A DNA stretch of 64,000 nt from Chromatiales bacterium. Its GTDB lineage: Bacteria > Pseudomonadota > Gammaproteobacteria > Chromatiales > Chromatiaceae. Each line of letters begins with the position of its first letter. Within the stretch, counting starts at the first letter, position 1. Below are positions 1-9,514 of this stretch, in pieces. Both the position numbers and the translations under genes were made by a program. The DNA is taken from NCBI GenBank assembly GCA_028284585.1, contig JANQRK010000088.1:62001-126000 (forward strand). The letters run 5' to 3'. Below the pieces are notes generated by a model. The model had not been told where the DNA came from, did no database searches, and saw nothing but the letters and a program-made list of their open reading frames with translations.

Positions 1-1504
<1,504 letters not shown>

Positions 1505-1573
1505 CGGAACCGAGGAAAAATGCCGGGGCGAAGAAGCCTAGGGTGGATTGCGCTAAGGCGCAATCGGTACGCG

Positions 1574-3082
1574 CTAGCCTTGTTCCATGCGTCGGTAGCT
1601 GATTGCCTCGGTCAGGTGGTGTATGGCGATCGTGTCCCGGCCCTCGAGGTCTGCGATGGTGCGTGCGATCCGCAAGATGCGGTGGAAAGCGCGCGCCGAC
1701 AGGCAGAGTTTTTCGATCGCCTCGCCGAGCAGCCGGCGGCCGCCGGACGGCAGCGCACAATGTTCCTGTAGGTTACTTTGGTCGAGACGGGCGTTCGGTT
1801 GGCCTTGGCGGTCCAATTGGCGTTGCCAAGCCGCGTGCACCCGGGAACGGACCTGGGCGGTAGCTTCGGCTGCACTCGCCAGACCATCGAGCAGCTCGCC
1901 CCGGGGCAGGCCGCCGACCTGCAGGTGGATATCGATTCGGTCGCGCAATGGGCCGGAGACGCGTCGCCGATAGCGAGCGGCCTGCTCTGGGGTGCAGCCG
2001 GGACAGACCCGCGCCGGGTCGTCAGCGAAGCCGCATTTGCAGGGATTCATTGCGGCGATCAGCTGGAAGTCGGCCGGGAACTCGGCCTGGCCTGCCGCCC
2101 GTGAAATCAGAATACGACCGGTCTCGATCGGTTCACGCAATACATCGAGCACCCGGGCGCTGAATTCCGGTAGTTCGTCTAGAAACAGCACGCCATTGTG
2201 TGCCAGCGATACTTCCCCGGGTTGCGGGTTGCTGCCGCCCCCGACCAAGGCGACACCCGAGGCGGTGTGGTGCGGCGCCCGAAACGGTCGCTGGCGCAAG
2301 CTTGCGGGGTCGAATGGTAGGCCGGCGACCGAGCGGATCGCGGCGCTTTGCAGCGATTCATCGAGCCCCAGCGGCGGCAGGATGCCAGGCAAGCGATGCG
2401 CCAGCATTGATTTTCCGGCCCCTGGTGGGCCAGTCATCAACAGGTTGTGGCGCCCCGCAGCGGCAACCTCCAGTGCACGCCGTGCCTGTGCTTGGCCACA
2501 GACGTCAGCAAGATCTGGCCCAACGGGCGAGAAGCCGCGTGGCGGCGGTTCTGAAGCGGCGCTGATCCGTTGCTGGCCGTGCAAGTGACCACTAACCGCA
2601 AGCAGGTGCTCCACCGGGTACAGCTCGAGGTCGCCGACCAGCGAGGCCTCGCCGAGGTCAGCAGTCGGTAAGATCAGCCGGTTACCTGCGCGCTGCGTGG
2701 CCATCGCCATTGGCAGGATGCCACTGACCGAGCGCACCGCCCCGGCCAGACTTAGCTCTCCGATCAGTTCGTACCCTTCGGTTGCATTCTGGGGTAGCTG
2801 TTTGCTCGCGATTAGAATTCCCACTGCGATCGCCAAGTCAAAGCGGCTGCCCTGTTTTGGCAAATCGGCCGGGGCCAGATTCACCGTGATGCGACGGGCG
2901 GGGAATTCGAAGCCGCTGTTGACCAAGGCGCTGCGCACCCGATCGCGGCTTTCCTGCACTGCCTTTTCTGGTAACCCGACGATATGAAAGCCGGGCAGGC
3001 CATTGGCCAGGTGGGTCTCGACCAGGACTGCGGGGGCATCGACACCGAGCCCGGCTCGGCACAGGGTACTTGCAAATGACAT
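1574..3082 (-). CDS. comM: YifB/ComM family Mg-chelatase-like AAA+ ATPase
   Basis: The 502-residue protein has the layout of ComM, a hexameric helicase that promotes branch migration during natural transformation. The N-terminal Lon-protease-like fold starts MSFASTLCRAGLGVDAPAV. The central AAA+ module carries Walker A GPPGAGKSM, Walker B VLFLDELPEF and the AAMNPC motif that precedes a cysteine cluster (CKCGF, CPGC). The C-terminal magnesium-chelatase-like helical domain ends in SYRRMEQG. Length matches the family (about 500). It lies downstream of ubiK on the same strand; ubiK next to comM is a common gammaproteobacterial arrangement. It suggests, but does not prove, a transformable ancestor. 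Confidence 0.95.
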   Translation of the reverse strand: MSFASTLCRAGLGVDAPAVLVETHLANGLPGFHIVGLPEKAVQESRDRVRSALVNSGFEFPARRITVNLAPADLPKQGSRFDLAIAVGILIASKQLPQNATEGYELIGELSLAGAVRSVSGILPMAMATQRAGNRLILPTADLGEASLVGDLELYPVEHLLAVSGHLHGQQRISAASEPPPRGFSPVGPDLADVCGQAQARRALEVAAAGRHNLLMTGPPGAGKSMLAHRLPGILPPLGLDESLQSAAIRSVAGLPFDPASLRQRPFRAPHHTASGVALVGGGSNPQPGEVSLAHNGVLFLDELPEFSARVLDVLREPIETGRILISRAAGQAEFPADFQLIAAMNPCKCGFADDPARVCPGCTPEQAARYRRRVSGPLRDRIDIHLQVGGLPRGELLDGLASAAEATAQVRSRVHAAWQRQLDRQGQPNARLDQSNLQEHCALPSGGRRLLGEAIEKLCLSARAFHRILRIARTIADLEGRDTIAIHHLTEAISYRRMEQG

Positions 3083-3135
3083 GACCTTCCTTGGTGGTGA
3101 TGCCCGGCATCCGGCCGGGTGCTGTGATGCGAATC

Positions 3136-3405
3136 TTATGCGGAGTGGGTCTTCTCGAGTTCGGCCACCCGCTGCTCCAGGCCGTGCAGCTTCTCGCGCG
3201 TGCGCTGCAGTACCGCTTGCTGTATCTCGAATTCCTCACGGGTCACTAGATTGAGGTGCCCGAGGGCCGCCTCGAGCGCGCTGCGAATATTGCGCTGCAA
3301 GTCGTCCTGCAGCGTCTGAAAGCCGCGCGGCAGGTTTTCCGCCATGCGGCGCGATAGGTCGTCGAAGACTTTTGGGTCCAGCACGCGTGTTGCCTCTTGG
3401 TACAT
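3136..3405 (-). CDS. ubiK: Ubiquinone biosynthesis accessory factor UbiK
   Basis: This small coiled-coil protein (BMFP/YqiC family) helps the UbiJ-containing soluble complex in aerobic ubiquinone synthesis. The diagnostic stretch LVTREEFEIQQAVLQRTREK and the terminal leucine-zipper-like LEQRVAELEK are present. I chose the ATG at 3405 (MYQEATRVLDPK, 89 residues); a TTG four codons upstream at 3417 is in frame and would give 93 residues. Only about 50 bp separates this start from the 261-bp inverted-repeat element, so the element sits in or next to its promoter. Confidence 0.88.
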   Translation of the reverse strand: MYQEATRVLDPKVFDDLSRRMAENLPRGFQTLQDDLQRNIRSALEAALGHLNLVTREEFEIQQAVLQRTREKLHGLEQRVAELEKTHSA

Positions 3406-3457
3406 TGGTTCGGCCAACGGGCCAGCAGGCAGGGTAGATAAAGTCGGCGCGGCTTGT

Positions 3458-3718
3458 CTAGACCGAATATGCCACTAGCCGAACAACGCCTGCCTCGCAA
3501 GCTGCTGAAGCGCAAGAAAGAAAATCACAGATGAAGAATGAACGCGGCAGGCGCAGTTGGTATCCGGCGTGTGCTATCCCGATGCCGACGGTTTCTCATT
3601 CGCCGTGGCTTGGTTTTCACGCCGGCGATAGCTACGGCTATCACCCTGTTCCAAACCGGCGCCACAGCGGCTGCGTATTCCTCCGGATCTCGGGATGCTG
3701 GCGGCCGATTCGGGCCAG
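3458..3718. repeat. 261-bp MITE-like element, copy A
   Basis: A 261-bp block here matches the reverse complement of 16233-16493, which has exactly the same length, at roughly four in five positions by eye. Its ends are degenerate inverted repeats beginning CTAG-ACCGAATAT on the left and ending ATTCGGGC-CAG on the right. An internal hairpin GATAGC-TACG-GCTATC lies at about 3626-3641. There is no credible gene inside; both copies give similar short reading frames only because the DNA is shared. It occupies half of the 523-bp gap between ubiK and the next gene. Confidence 0.82.
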
Positions 3719-3739
3719 CGGAGACGCGCCCCGCTTTGG

Positions 3740-3790
3740 TGCATCGGATTGGTGCGTGGCTCCAGAAAGCGCATGGCTTGGTGCACCAAG
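3740..3790 (+). promoter_or_regulatory. Putative NtrC enhancer sites upstream of glnK operon
   Basis: At 3740-3756 the sequence TGCATC-GGATT-GGTGCG matches the NtrC consensus TGCACC-N5-GGTGCA at 10 of 12 fixed positions with the correct 5-bp spacer. A second candidate is the perfect 14-bp palindrome CTTGGTGCACCAAG at 3777-3790, which contains the GGTGCA half-site. They lie about 85-125 bp upstream of the predicted sigma-54 start site, the usual distance for NtrC enhancers. Binding by NtrC is inferred from sequence and from the nitrogen-control genes downstream. Confidence 0.6.
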
Positions 3791-3848
3791 CCGGATGGAG
3801 GAGCCTCTATTCTCATTTAAGCGATTGAAATGAAGAAATAAAAAATAT

Positions 3849-3864
3849 TGGCATTAGTTTTGCT
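3849..3864 (+). promoter_or_regulatory. Sigma-54 promoter of the omp-glnK-amtB operon
   Basis: TGGCATT-AGTT-TTGCT matches the -24/-12 consensus TGGCACG-N4-TTGCW, with GG at 3850-3851 and GC at 3862-3863 separated by the required 10 bp. Transcription would start near 3875, about 65 bp before the first gene. Sigma-54 with NtrC control of glnK-amtB is well established in proteobacteria and fits this position. Confidence 0.82.
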
Positions 3865-3940
3865 TAAAAGTCCTGGCAGGAGTGTGGTCAGTAGTGCGCA
3901 CAAGCCTCTCCATTAACACCAAACCGGGAGAACATCCAAA

Positions 3941-4621
3941 GTGAAATCGATCAAGTATGTGGTTGCCATCAGTGCCTTAGCGGTGTGCGGGAGCGCGGCA
4001 GCCGAGCTCTCAGCCAACATCGGGGCCACCAGCAACTATGTGTGGCGCGGGGTCACCCAAACCGACGACGCCGCCGCGATATCCGGTGGTCTGGACTATG
4101 CCCACGACAGCGGATTGTACGCGGGGCTGTGGGCCTCCAATGTCGACTTCGATGATGACACCACGGCCGAGGTCGATCTGTACGGCGGCTTTGCAAACGA
4201 ATTCGACAACGGTCTCGGCTATGACATCGGCTTGCTTTATTTCGCCTATCCGGGCGCCGGTCCGAGCCCGGGCGACGAGCTGGATTTCCTCGAGGTTGTC
4301 GGTGCCCTGAGCTTCGGGCCGGTGACCGCCGGCGTCAACTACACCGTTTGGAAAGAAAACGACGACGCCGACGAAAACGACGTCTATTACCACGTGTCGG
4401 CTTCGACCGAAGTGGCACCGACCTGGAGCCTGGGCGCCACCGTCGGTTACTACGACTTCGATGACGATACTGATTATACCCACGGCCAAGTCGATGTGAC
4501 CAAGAGTGCCGGCGAACTCGGCGATTTCACGCTGAGCGTGTCTGTGGCCGAAGACGACGATGATCTGGGGATCGATGGAGACACCCTGGTGTTTGTTTCT
4601 TGGGCGAAGTCGTTCGACTAG
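3941..4621 (+). CDS. TIGR02001-type outer membrane protein of nitrogen operon
   Basis: A 226-residue exported protein with a signal peptide (MKSIKYVVAISALAVCGSAAA, cleavage after AAA). The mature part is rich in Asp, Gly and alternating aromatic residues, has opening motif IGATSNYVWRGVTQTDD and ends in a terminal aromatic-rich strand with FVSWAKSFD, all typical of a small beta-barrel. Proteins of this family are repeatedly found just upstream of glnK-amtB in proteobacteria; the precise function is unknown. Here it is the first gene behind the sigma-54 promoter, so it is probably made under nitrogen limitation. A role in uptake of a nitrogen compound across the outer membrane is inference from context. 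Confidence 0.83.
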   Translation: MKSIKYVVAISALAVCGSAAAELSANIGATSNYVWRGVTQTDDAAAISGGLDYAHDSGLYAGLWASNVDFDDDTTAEVDLYGGFANEFDNGLGYDIGLLYFAYPGAGPSPGDELDFLEVVGALSFGPVTAGVNYTVWKENDDADENDVYYHVSASTEVAPTWSLGATVGYYDFDDDTDYTHGQVDVTKSAGELGDFTLSVSVAEDDDDLGIDGDTLVFVSWAKSFD

Positions 4622-4697
4622 TAGCTGAGTCGGCGATGCCCGCCGGTCCTGCGCGTGAAGGGGCCGGTATCACCATCCGCTAAGGAGTACCCAACCG

Positions 4698-5036
4698 ATG
4701 AAACTAGTTGCAGCCATCATCAAGCCGTTCAAGCTGGATGACGTCCGTGAGGCCCTGTCCGATATCGGTGTGACGGGCATCACCGTCGCCGAGGTCAAGG
4801 GGTTCGGTCGCCAAAAGGGCCACACGGAACTTTATCGCGGCGCTGAATACGTCGTGGATTTCTTACCGAAGATCAAGATCGACATCGCGATCGATGACGC
4901 GCAGTTGGACTCGGTCATTGAGGCGATCAGCGTTGCCGCGAAGACCGGCAAAATCGGCGATGGCAAGATCTTTGTTTACGACCTCTTGCAGTCCATTCGC
5001 ATCCGCACGGGTGAGATGGGTTCAGAAGCCCTTTAA
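4698..5036 (+). CDS. glnK: P-II nitrogen regulatory protein GlnK
   Basis: At 112 residues this is the standard length for a trimeric P-II signal protein. It opens MKLVAAIIKPFKLDDVREAL. The T-loop carries Tyr51 in RGAEYVVDF, the uridylylation site, and the nucleotide-binding segment TGKIGDGKIFV is intact. It lies 76 bp after the outer-membrane gene and 26 bp before amtB, the usual coupling in which GlnK blocks AmtB under nitrogen excess. A good ribosome site (AAGGAG) precedes the ATG. GlnK is preferred over GlnB because of the amtB linkage. Confidence 0.96.
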   Translation: MKLVAAIIKPFKLDDVREALSDIGVTGITVAEVKGFGRQKGHTELYRGAEYVVDFLPKIKIDIAIDDAQLDSVIEAISVAAKTGKIGDGKIFVYDLLQSIRIRTGEMGSEAL

Positions 5037-5062
5037 CAACTAATAAAGCCCGGGGAGCGCAA

Positions 5063-6346
5063 ATGGAAAACAATATTTTCGAACTCCAGTTCGCTATCGA
5101 TACTTTCTACTTCTTGGTCTGCGGCGCATTGGTGATGTGGATGGCAGCGGGCTTCGCTATGCTCGAGTCGGGCCTGGTACGGGCCAAGAACACCACCGAG
5201 ATCCTGACTAAGAACGTCGCTTTGTACGCCGTGTCTTGCATCATGTATATGGTTTGCGGTTACGCCATCATGTACGGCGGCGGGTTTTTCTTGGGTGGCA
5301 TCGCCGGTGGTGATTCGCTGACCGACGATGTACTCAAGGCCTCGGCGGAGAATGGTTTCGGTGGTGACTCGGTATACGCCGATGCCTCTGACTTCTTCTT
5401 CCAAGTGGTGTTCGTCGCCACTGCGATGTCGATCGTTTCGGGCGCCGTGGCCGAGCGCATGAAGCTTTGGGCCTTTCTTTTGTTTGCGGTCGTGATGACC
5501 GGTGTCATTTACCCCTTGGAGGGCAGTTGGACTTGGGGGGGTAACTCGGTCTTTGGGCTATACAATCTGGGCGATGACTTCGGCTTCTCGGACTTTGCCG
5601 GCTCCGGCATCGTGCATATGGCCGGTGCAGCAGCCGCGCTCGCCGGTGTACTGCTGCTCGGGCCACGCAAGGGCAAGTACACTGCCAGCGGACGCATCAA
5701 CGCGATCCCGGGCGCCAACCTGCCCTTGGCGACGCTCGGCACCTTCATACTGTGGATGGGGTGGTTCGGCTTCAACGGCGGCTCGGTACTGAAGCTCGGC
5801 GATGTTGCCAGCGCCAACTCGGTGGCTGTAGTCTTTTTGAATACCAATACGGCCGCCGCGGGTGGCCTGGTCAGCGCATTGATCCTGGCACGCTTGTTGT
5901 TTGGTAAGGCCGATCTGACCATGGCGTTGAACGGTGCGCTGGCCGGTTTGGTGGCGATCACCGCCGAACCTTCGACCCCGTCGGCGTTGGCTGCGACCCT
6001 GATCGGGGCGGTCGGCGGTGGCATCGTGGTCTTTTCTATCCTGGCCCTGGACAAGATGAAGATCGACGACCCGGTCGGTGCAATCTCCGTGCACGGTGTG
6101 GTCGGGCTATGGGGCCTGCTAGCAGTGCCGTTGACCAATTCAGATGCCAGCTTCATCGGCCAGTTAGTCGGTGCGGCGACCATCTTCGCCTGGGTGTTCG
6201 GTGCCAGCTTCCTGGTCTGGCTGGTGATCAAGGTCGCTATGGGTATTCGGGTCAGTGAAGAGGATGAGTACGCGGGTGTCGATGTTTCGGAGTGCGGAAT
6301 GGAGGCCTACCCGGAGTTTATCGACTCACCGGGTTCCGGCCGCTAG
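5063..6346 (+). CDS. amtB: Ammonium transporter AmtB
   Basis: This 427-residue protein has the 11-helix Amt/Rh fold in the inner membrane. Conserved points are MAAGFAMLESGLVRAKN near the N-terminus, the first pore histidine in GSGIVHMAGAAAAL, the phenylalanine-gate region LWMGWFGFNGGS and the second pore histidine in ISVHGVVGLWG. It conducts ammonium or ammonia and is regulated by GlnK from the gene just upstream. Unlike E. coli AmtB it has no clear cleavable signal peptide. A strong terminator follows 25 bp after the stop, ending the three-gene operon. Confidence 0.97.
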   Translation: MENNIFELQFAIDTFYFLVCGALVMWMAAGFAMLESGLVRAKNTTEILTKNVALYAVSCIMYMVCGYAIMYGGGFFLGGIAGGDSLTDDVLKASAENGFGGDSVYADASDFFFQVVFVATAMSIVSGAVAERMKLWAFLLFAVVMTGVIYPLEGSWTWGGNSVFGLYNLGDDFGFSDFAGSGIVHMAGAAAALAGVLLLGPRKGKYTASGRINAIPGANLPLATLGTFILWMGWFGFNGGSVLKLGDVASANSVAVVFLNTNTAAAGGLVSALILARLLFGKADLTMALNGALAGLVAITAEPSTPSALAATLIGAVGGGIVVFSILALDKMKIDDPVGAISVHGVVGLWGLLAVPLTNSDASFIGQLVGAATIFAWVFGASFLVWLVIKVAMGIRVSEEDEYAGVDVSECGMEAYPEFIDSPGSGR

Positions 6347-6371
6347 GGGGGCGACAGTTGCTGGGTCTGCT

Positions 6372-6397
6372 GGGGCGCCTTCGGGCGCCCCTTTTTT
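6372..6397 (+). terminator. Rho-independent terminator after amtB
   Basis: GGGGCGCC-TTCG-GGCGCCCC is a perfect 8-bp GC-rich stem with a stable UUCG loop, followed by six T residues (6392-6397). It closes the omp-glnK-amtB operon and separates it from the convergent aspartoacylase gene. Confidence 0.95.
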
Positions 6398-6456
6398 CGC
6401 GTGGTGTGCGGTGTTTGTTTCGGGCGCCGGGCCGGGCAATCGCAGCGGTCGGCGGG

Positions 6457-7506
6457 TCAAACGATCGGCAGCTCCTCGATCAACTCCGGTGGAGATAGGT
6501 CGAACCCCCCGTTGAGCGCGTCCAGGTGCTCCTCGAGTAGCGTTGTTTGGCCGGTGCGGCCGACATGAAACAGCGCCTCGCCCTCGAATACCAGCGGCAG
6601 GTGGGTGCGGCCGATCACGACGCCATCGAACGGCGCCGACAGCGGGGTCTCGCGTTCCCCGGTCGGGTCGGCAACCAGACCCAGCGTTTCACCCTCGGCG
6701 ACCATCGCGCCGAGGCGTGCCTGGGCGCGCAGGATCCCGCTTTGTGGCGCGCGCTGCCAGCTACTCGAACGCAGTACGGCGCTCGGCCGGGTGGGTTTGC
6801 GTTTGGTGGGCGGCAGCATCGCCAGACAGCGCAGCACATTGAGGATGCCGCGCACGCCGATCTGGATCGAATGCTCCTCGAAGCGTAACGCCTCGCCGGC
6901 TTCGTACACCATCACCGGCACATCGAGGTCGGCCGCGGCGCCGCGCAGTGATCCGGCCGGGGAAGCCGAATGCAGTAGCACCGGGGCGCTAAACACCTTG
7001 GCCAGCGGTTCGAGGATCGGGTCGCTGAGATCGGCCCGGATCTGCGGTAGGTTGTCACGATGCAGCGCCGCCGTATGCAGATCGATACCTAGATCGACAC
7101 CCTGAACTATCTGCGACATGAACACGTGGGCGAGGCGGCCCGCTAGGGAGCCCTGTTCGTTGCCGGGGAAACTACGATTGAGGTCGCGGCGATCGGGCAG
7201 GTAGCGCGAGCGGTTGTGGAAGCCGAACACGTTGACGATCGGGACCGCCACCAGGGTGCCCTTGAGCCGTTTCAGCAGTGGTAGCTGCAGCAAGCGGCGG
7301 ATGATCTCAACGCCGTTGATCTCATCGCCATGCACCGCCGCGCTGACAAACACCACCGGTCCCTCATGGCGGCCGTGGGTGACATGGGCCGGCATTGACA
7401 CCGGATCGTTGGTGTACAGCCCGGGCAGAGCCAGGTTCACCAAAGCACGGCCGCCGGGTGGGATCGCCTGACCACCGATCTCGAACGCCTGGGTTTGCCT
7501 GGTCAT
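6457..7506 (-). CDS. Succinylglutamate desuccinylase/aspartoacylase family protein
   Basis: A 349-residue zinc-dependent amidohydrolase of the AstE/AspA (M14-like) family. The zinc-binding H-x-x-E motif is in VHGDEINGVEII near residue 58, and LNRSFPGN and GIDLHTA are conserved. A C-terminal beta domain (AQARLGAMVAEGETLGLV) resembles biotinyl-lipoyl folds seen in this subgroup. It starts 1 bp after the rimK stop and is the last gene of a protease-rimK-aspartoacylase operon. In that setting it might remove or trim amino-acid tails added by RimK; this role is inference, and the natural substrate cannot be read from the sequence. Confidence 0.87.
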   Translation of the reverse strand: MTRQTQAFEIGGQAIPPGGRALVNLALPGLYTNDPVSMPAHVTHGRHEGPVVFVSAAVHGDEINGVEIIRRLLQLPLLKRLKGTLVAVPIVNVFGFHNRSRYLPDRRDLNRSFPGNEQGSLAGRLAHVFMSQIVQGVDLGIDLHTAALHRDNLPQIRADLSDPILEPLAKVFSAPVLLHSASPAGSLRGAAADLDVPVMVYEAGEALRFEEHSIQIGVRGILNVLRCLAMLPPTKRKPTRPSAVLRSSSWQRAPQSGILRAQARLGAMVAEGETLGLVADPTGERETPLSAPFDGVVIGRTHLPLVFEGEALFHVGRTGQTTLLEEHLDALNGGFDLSPPELIEELPIV

Positions 7507-7507
7507 A

Positions 7508-7813
7508 TCAACCTTTACCGCGTGTTCCTGTCTTGTTCGGCTTATGGTTCTTCTCGATGAACTGAATAATCAGTTCGGCGACGTCTTTTTCGGTCGCCTG
7601 CTCGATGCCCTCGAGACCTGGCGAGGAGTTGACTTCCATCACCACCGGCCCGTGATTCGAGCGCAGTATGTCTACGCCACAAACATTCAGTCCCATGATG
7701 CCGGCTGCGCGCACCGCGGTGGAACGTTCCTCGGGGGTCATGCGCACCAGTGACGCGCTGCCGCCACGATGCAGGTTGGAGCGGAACTCGCCCTCCTTGC
7801 CCTGACGTTTCAT
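7508..7813 (-). CDS. rimK: RimK C-terminal fragment (frameshifted gene, part 2)
   Basis: This 101-residue frame is the C-terminal third of the RimK ATP-grasp ligase: [16 protein letters not shown], then [26 protein letters not shown], holding metal- and ATP-binding Glu and Asn residues. Its ATG at 7813 overlaps the stop of part 1 as ATGA. In intact RimK the junction reads roughly [12 protein letters not shown]; here one base is missing between GCC and ATG, so the gene is broken into two frames. It could be a sequencing error, a real pseudogene, or a coupled two-chain enzyme. Confidence 0.85.
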   Translation of the reverse strand: MKRQGKEGEFRSNLHRGGSASLVRMTPEERSTAVRAAGIMGLNVCGVDILRSNHGPVVMEVNSSPGLEGIEQATEKDVAELIIQFIEKNHKPNKTGTRGKG

Positions 7814-8412
7814 CGGGCAACCACCTTGCCGCCGATCACGAAGCAGCGAATGTCCGCACCGCCGGCCTCTTTGATGAATTCCTGGATCAGGATGTTTGCC
7901 TTGAGCCCCATGAAGGCCTCGATGACGCTCTCGGCTGCCTGCGCGGTCTCGGCCAGGACGACCCCGATGCCCTGGGTGCCCTCGAGCAGCTTGATCACCG
8001 CCGGCGCCCCACCAACCATCTTCAGCATGTCCTGCACATCGTCCGGCGAGAGCGCAAAGCCGGTCACCGGCAGACCGATGCCCTTGCGCGCCAGCAGTTG
8101 CAACGATCGCAGCTTGTCGCGCGAGCGCGTAATCGCTACCGACTCGTTAAGCGGATACACGCCCATCATCTCGAACTGGCGCAGTACGGCCGTGCCGTAG
8201 AAGGTCACTGATGCGCCGATACGCGGGATCACAGCATCGAAACCGCGCAGGTCCTCGCCTTTGTAGTGAATCGATGGACGCATCGAGGTGATATTCATGT
8301 AGCAGCGCAGTGCGTCTAGGATCCGTACTTCGTGGCCGCGTTGTTGGCCGGCCTCGACCAGGCGCCGGGTGGAATACAACTTGGCGTTGCGTGACAGAAT
8401 GGCGAGTTTCAT
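7810..8412 (-). CDS. rimK: RimK N-terminal part (frameshifted gene, part 1)
   Basis: This 200-residue frame holds the N-terminal and central parts of RimK, which adds glutamate residues to the C-terminus of ribosomal protein S6 in E. coli. It opens [21 protein letters not shown] and includes FDAVIPRIG, the [10 protein letters not shown] segment, and the ATP-grasp core [17 protein letters not shown]. It ends GGKVVAR followed by a stop exactly where family members continue with an alanine-methionine and KRQGKEG. Start overlaps the upstream protease gene (ATGA). Neither fragment alone has a full active site, so activity would need reassembly or frameshifting. Confidence 0.87.
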   Translation of the reverse strand: MKLAILSRNAKLYSTRRLVEAGQQRGHEVRILDALRCYMNITSMRPSIHYKGEDLRGFDAVIPRIGASVTFYGTAVLRQFEMMGVYPLNESVAITRSRDKLRSLQLLARKGIGLPVTGFALSPDDVQDMLKMVGGAPAVIKLLEGTQGIGVVLAETAQAAESVIEAFMGLKANILIQEFIKEAGGADIRCFVIGGKVVAR

Positions 8413-8867
8413 TCGGTCTCCTTGGTCGTTGCCTGGCGGCCAGTGCGGTACGAGGTCGAGGGATCGACACAGAAACCACCGGCGCTCAATGCTGTGCGCC
8501 CGAGCAGCATGCGAAAGCGCATACTATCGCGATTGGTTAGGGTCAATTCGATTTGGCCGTCGAAGTCGAGCAGCACCAGTCGGGTACTGATCACGTAGCG
8601 TAGCTGGCGATGTCCGCCGGAATCGGATACCCGGCGCTGATCGAGCAATTCGGCCTCGCAATGCACGGCGTGGGTAAGCTCATGCTGCAAGGGATGCACG
8701 CCAAAGCGCACGAACTCACGCCCGCAGCGGCGCAAGGGTTCCACGTAAAAGGCATGTAGACAGGATGTGCGAGCGCCGGTGTCTACCTTGGCCTTGATGC
8801 GCGGCAGGCCAAGGTCGGGCAGTGGCAACCACTCCCGCCACCCGAGAAGCGGGCCTAGGTGGCTCAA
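8409..8867 (-). CDS. Retropepsin-like ATP-dependent zinc protease family protein
   Basis: A 152-residue protein of the RimB/YbdK-linked retropepsin-like family annotated as ATP-dependent zinc protease. The aspartyl-protease-type motif [13 protein letters not shown] and the second half RMLLGRTAL are clear. It starts with TTG at 8867 ([13 protein letters not shown]); no better start is in frame. It heads an operon with rimK and the aspartoacylase, overlapping rimK by ATGA. In other bacteria this family is encoded with RimK and has been proposed to cleave modified S6; the same role here is inferred from linkage. Confidence 0.86.
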   Translation of the reverse strand: MSHLGPLLGWREWLPLPDLGLPRIKAKVDTGARTSCLHAFYVEPLRRCGREFVRFGVHPLQHELTHAVHCEAELLDQRRVSDSGGHRQLRYVISTRLVLLDFDGQIELTLTNRDSMRFRMLLGRTALSAGGFCVDPSTSYRTGRQATTKETE

Positions 8868-9007
8868 AATGGACGATCTCCCAAAGGCACGAATCGCGTG
8901 GGTGCGTTAACTGATAGGTCCCTAGCCGAGTGCGGCGTTGCCAACTGTCTCCGCGCTGCCGCTGCAGCCGCTATGATAACCCGATACCCTGTTGCTGGGA
9001 GACGGGC

Positions 9008-9466
9008 ATGCGTTGGGGGGTGCTGATTGGTTTGCTCTTGCTTGCTGGGGCAACGCCGGCCGAGGTCTACCGCTGGACCGACGACCAAGGGCGGGTCCAC
9101 TATGGTGAGCGGCCACCGGGGCCTGAGGCGCGTCGCATCGAACTGCCGCCCAGCACAACATCACCGGTCGAAACGGATCGCGAGATGGCGCGGCGTCGCG
9201 CACTCCAGAAACGGCTGCTCGATTCTTACGCCTATGAGCGTGATCGCAAGGCGGCCGAGGCGGTGCGCGATGCCGAGGCGCAGCGGACCAAGGCTGAGCG
9301 CTGCCAGTCGCTGCGCCGCCGCTGGCGGCGCCTGTCGTATGCGGGACCCATCTATTTCCCCGGCCCCAACGGTCAGCGCGACTACCTGAGTGAAGAGCGG
9401 CGTGCCACCGAAAAGCAACGCCTGCGACCGGCCTACAAGGCGGCCTGTGGCGAGCTACCCGATTGA
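9008..9466 (+). CDS. DUF4124 domain-containing secreted protein
   Basis: The ATG at 9008 gives 152 residues with a signal peptide (MRWGVLIGLLLLAGATPA) followed at once by the DUF4124 signature EVYRWTDDQGRVHYGERPP. The rest is charged, rich in Arg and Ala, with a likely helical segment (MARRRALQKRLLDSYAYERDR) and two cysteines. Longer frames reaching back to 8930 would bury the signal peptide, so I rejected them. Function is unknown; DUF4124 proteins are periplasmic and common in gammaproteobacteria. It stands alone between two minus-strand genes. Confidence 0.82.
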   Translation: MRWGVLIGLLLLAGATPAEVYRWTDDQGRVHYGERPPGPEARRIELPPSTTSPVETDREMARRRALQKRLLDSYAYERDRKAAEAVRDAEAQRTKAERCQSLRRRWRRLSYAGPIYFPGPNGQRDYLSEERRATEKQRLRPAYKAACGELPD

Positions 9467-9514
9467 TTGCAATGCAGTGGGTTGCCCCATAAGCAGGACG
9501 TTCACCAGCGGTGT

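Noticed and set aside
3531..3833. Reading frames inside repeat copy A and their look-alikes in copy B (16233-16421) sharing IPMPTVS-SPWLGFH
   Set aside because: The shared peptide comes from the duplicated DNA; there is no ribosome site or homologous start, and the frames run into unrelated flanks.
3872..3892. TGGCAGG followed by GTGG as a second sigma-54 promoter
   Set aside because: The -12 element lacks TTGC; the upstream match at 3849-3864 is far better.
5509..6231. 240-residue frame antisense to amtB
   Set aside because: Mirror of the amtB coding sequence with no recognisable motif.
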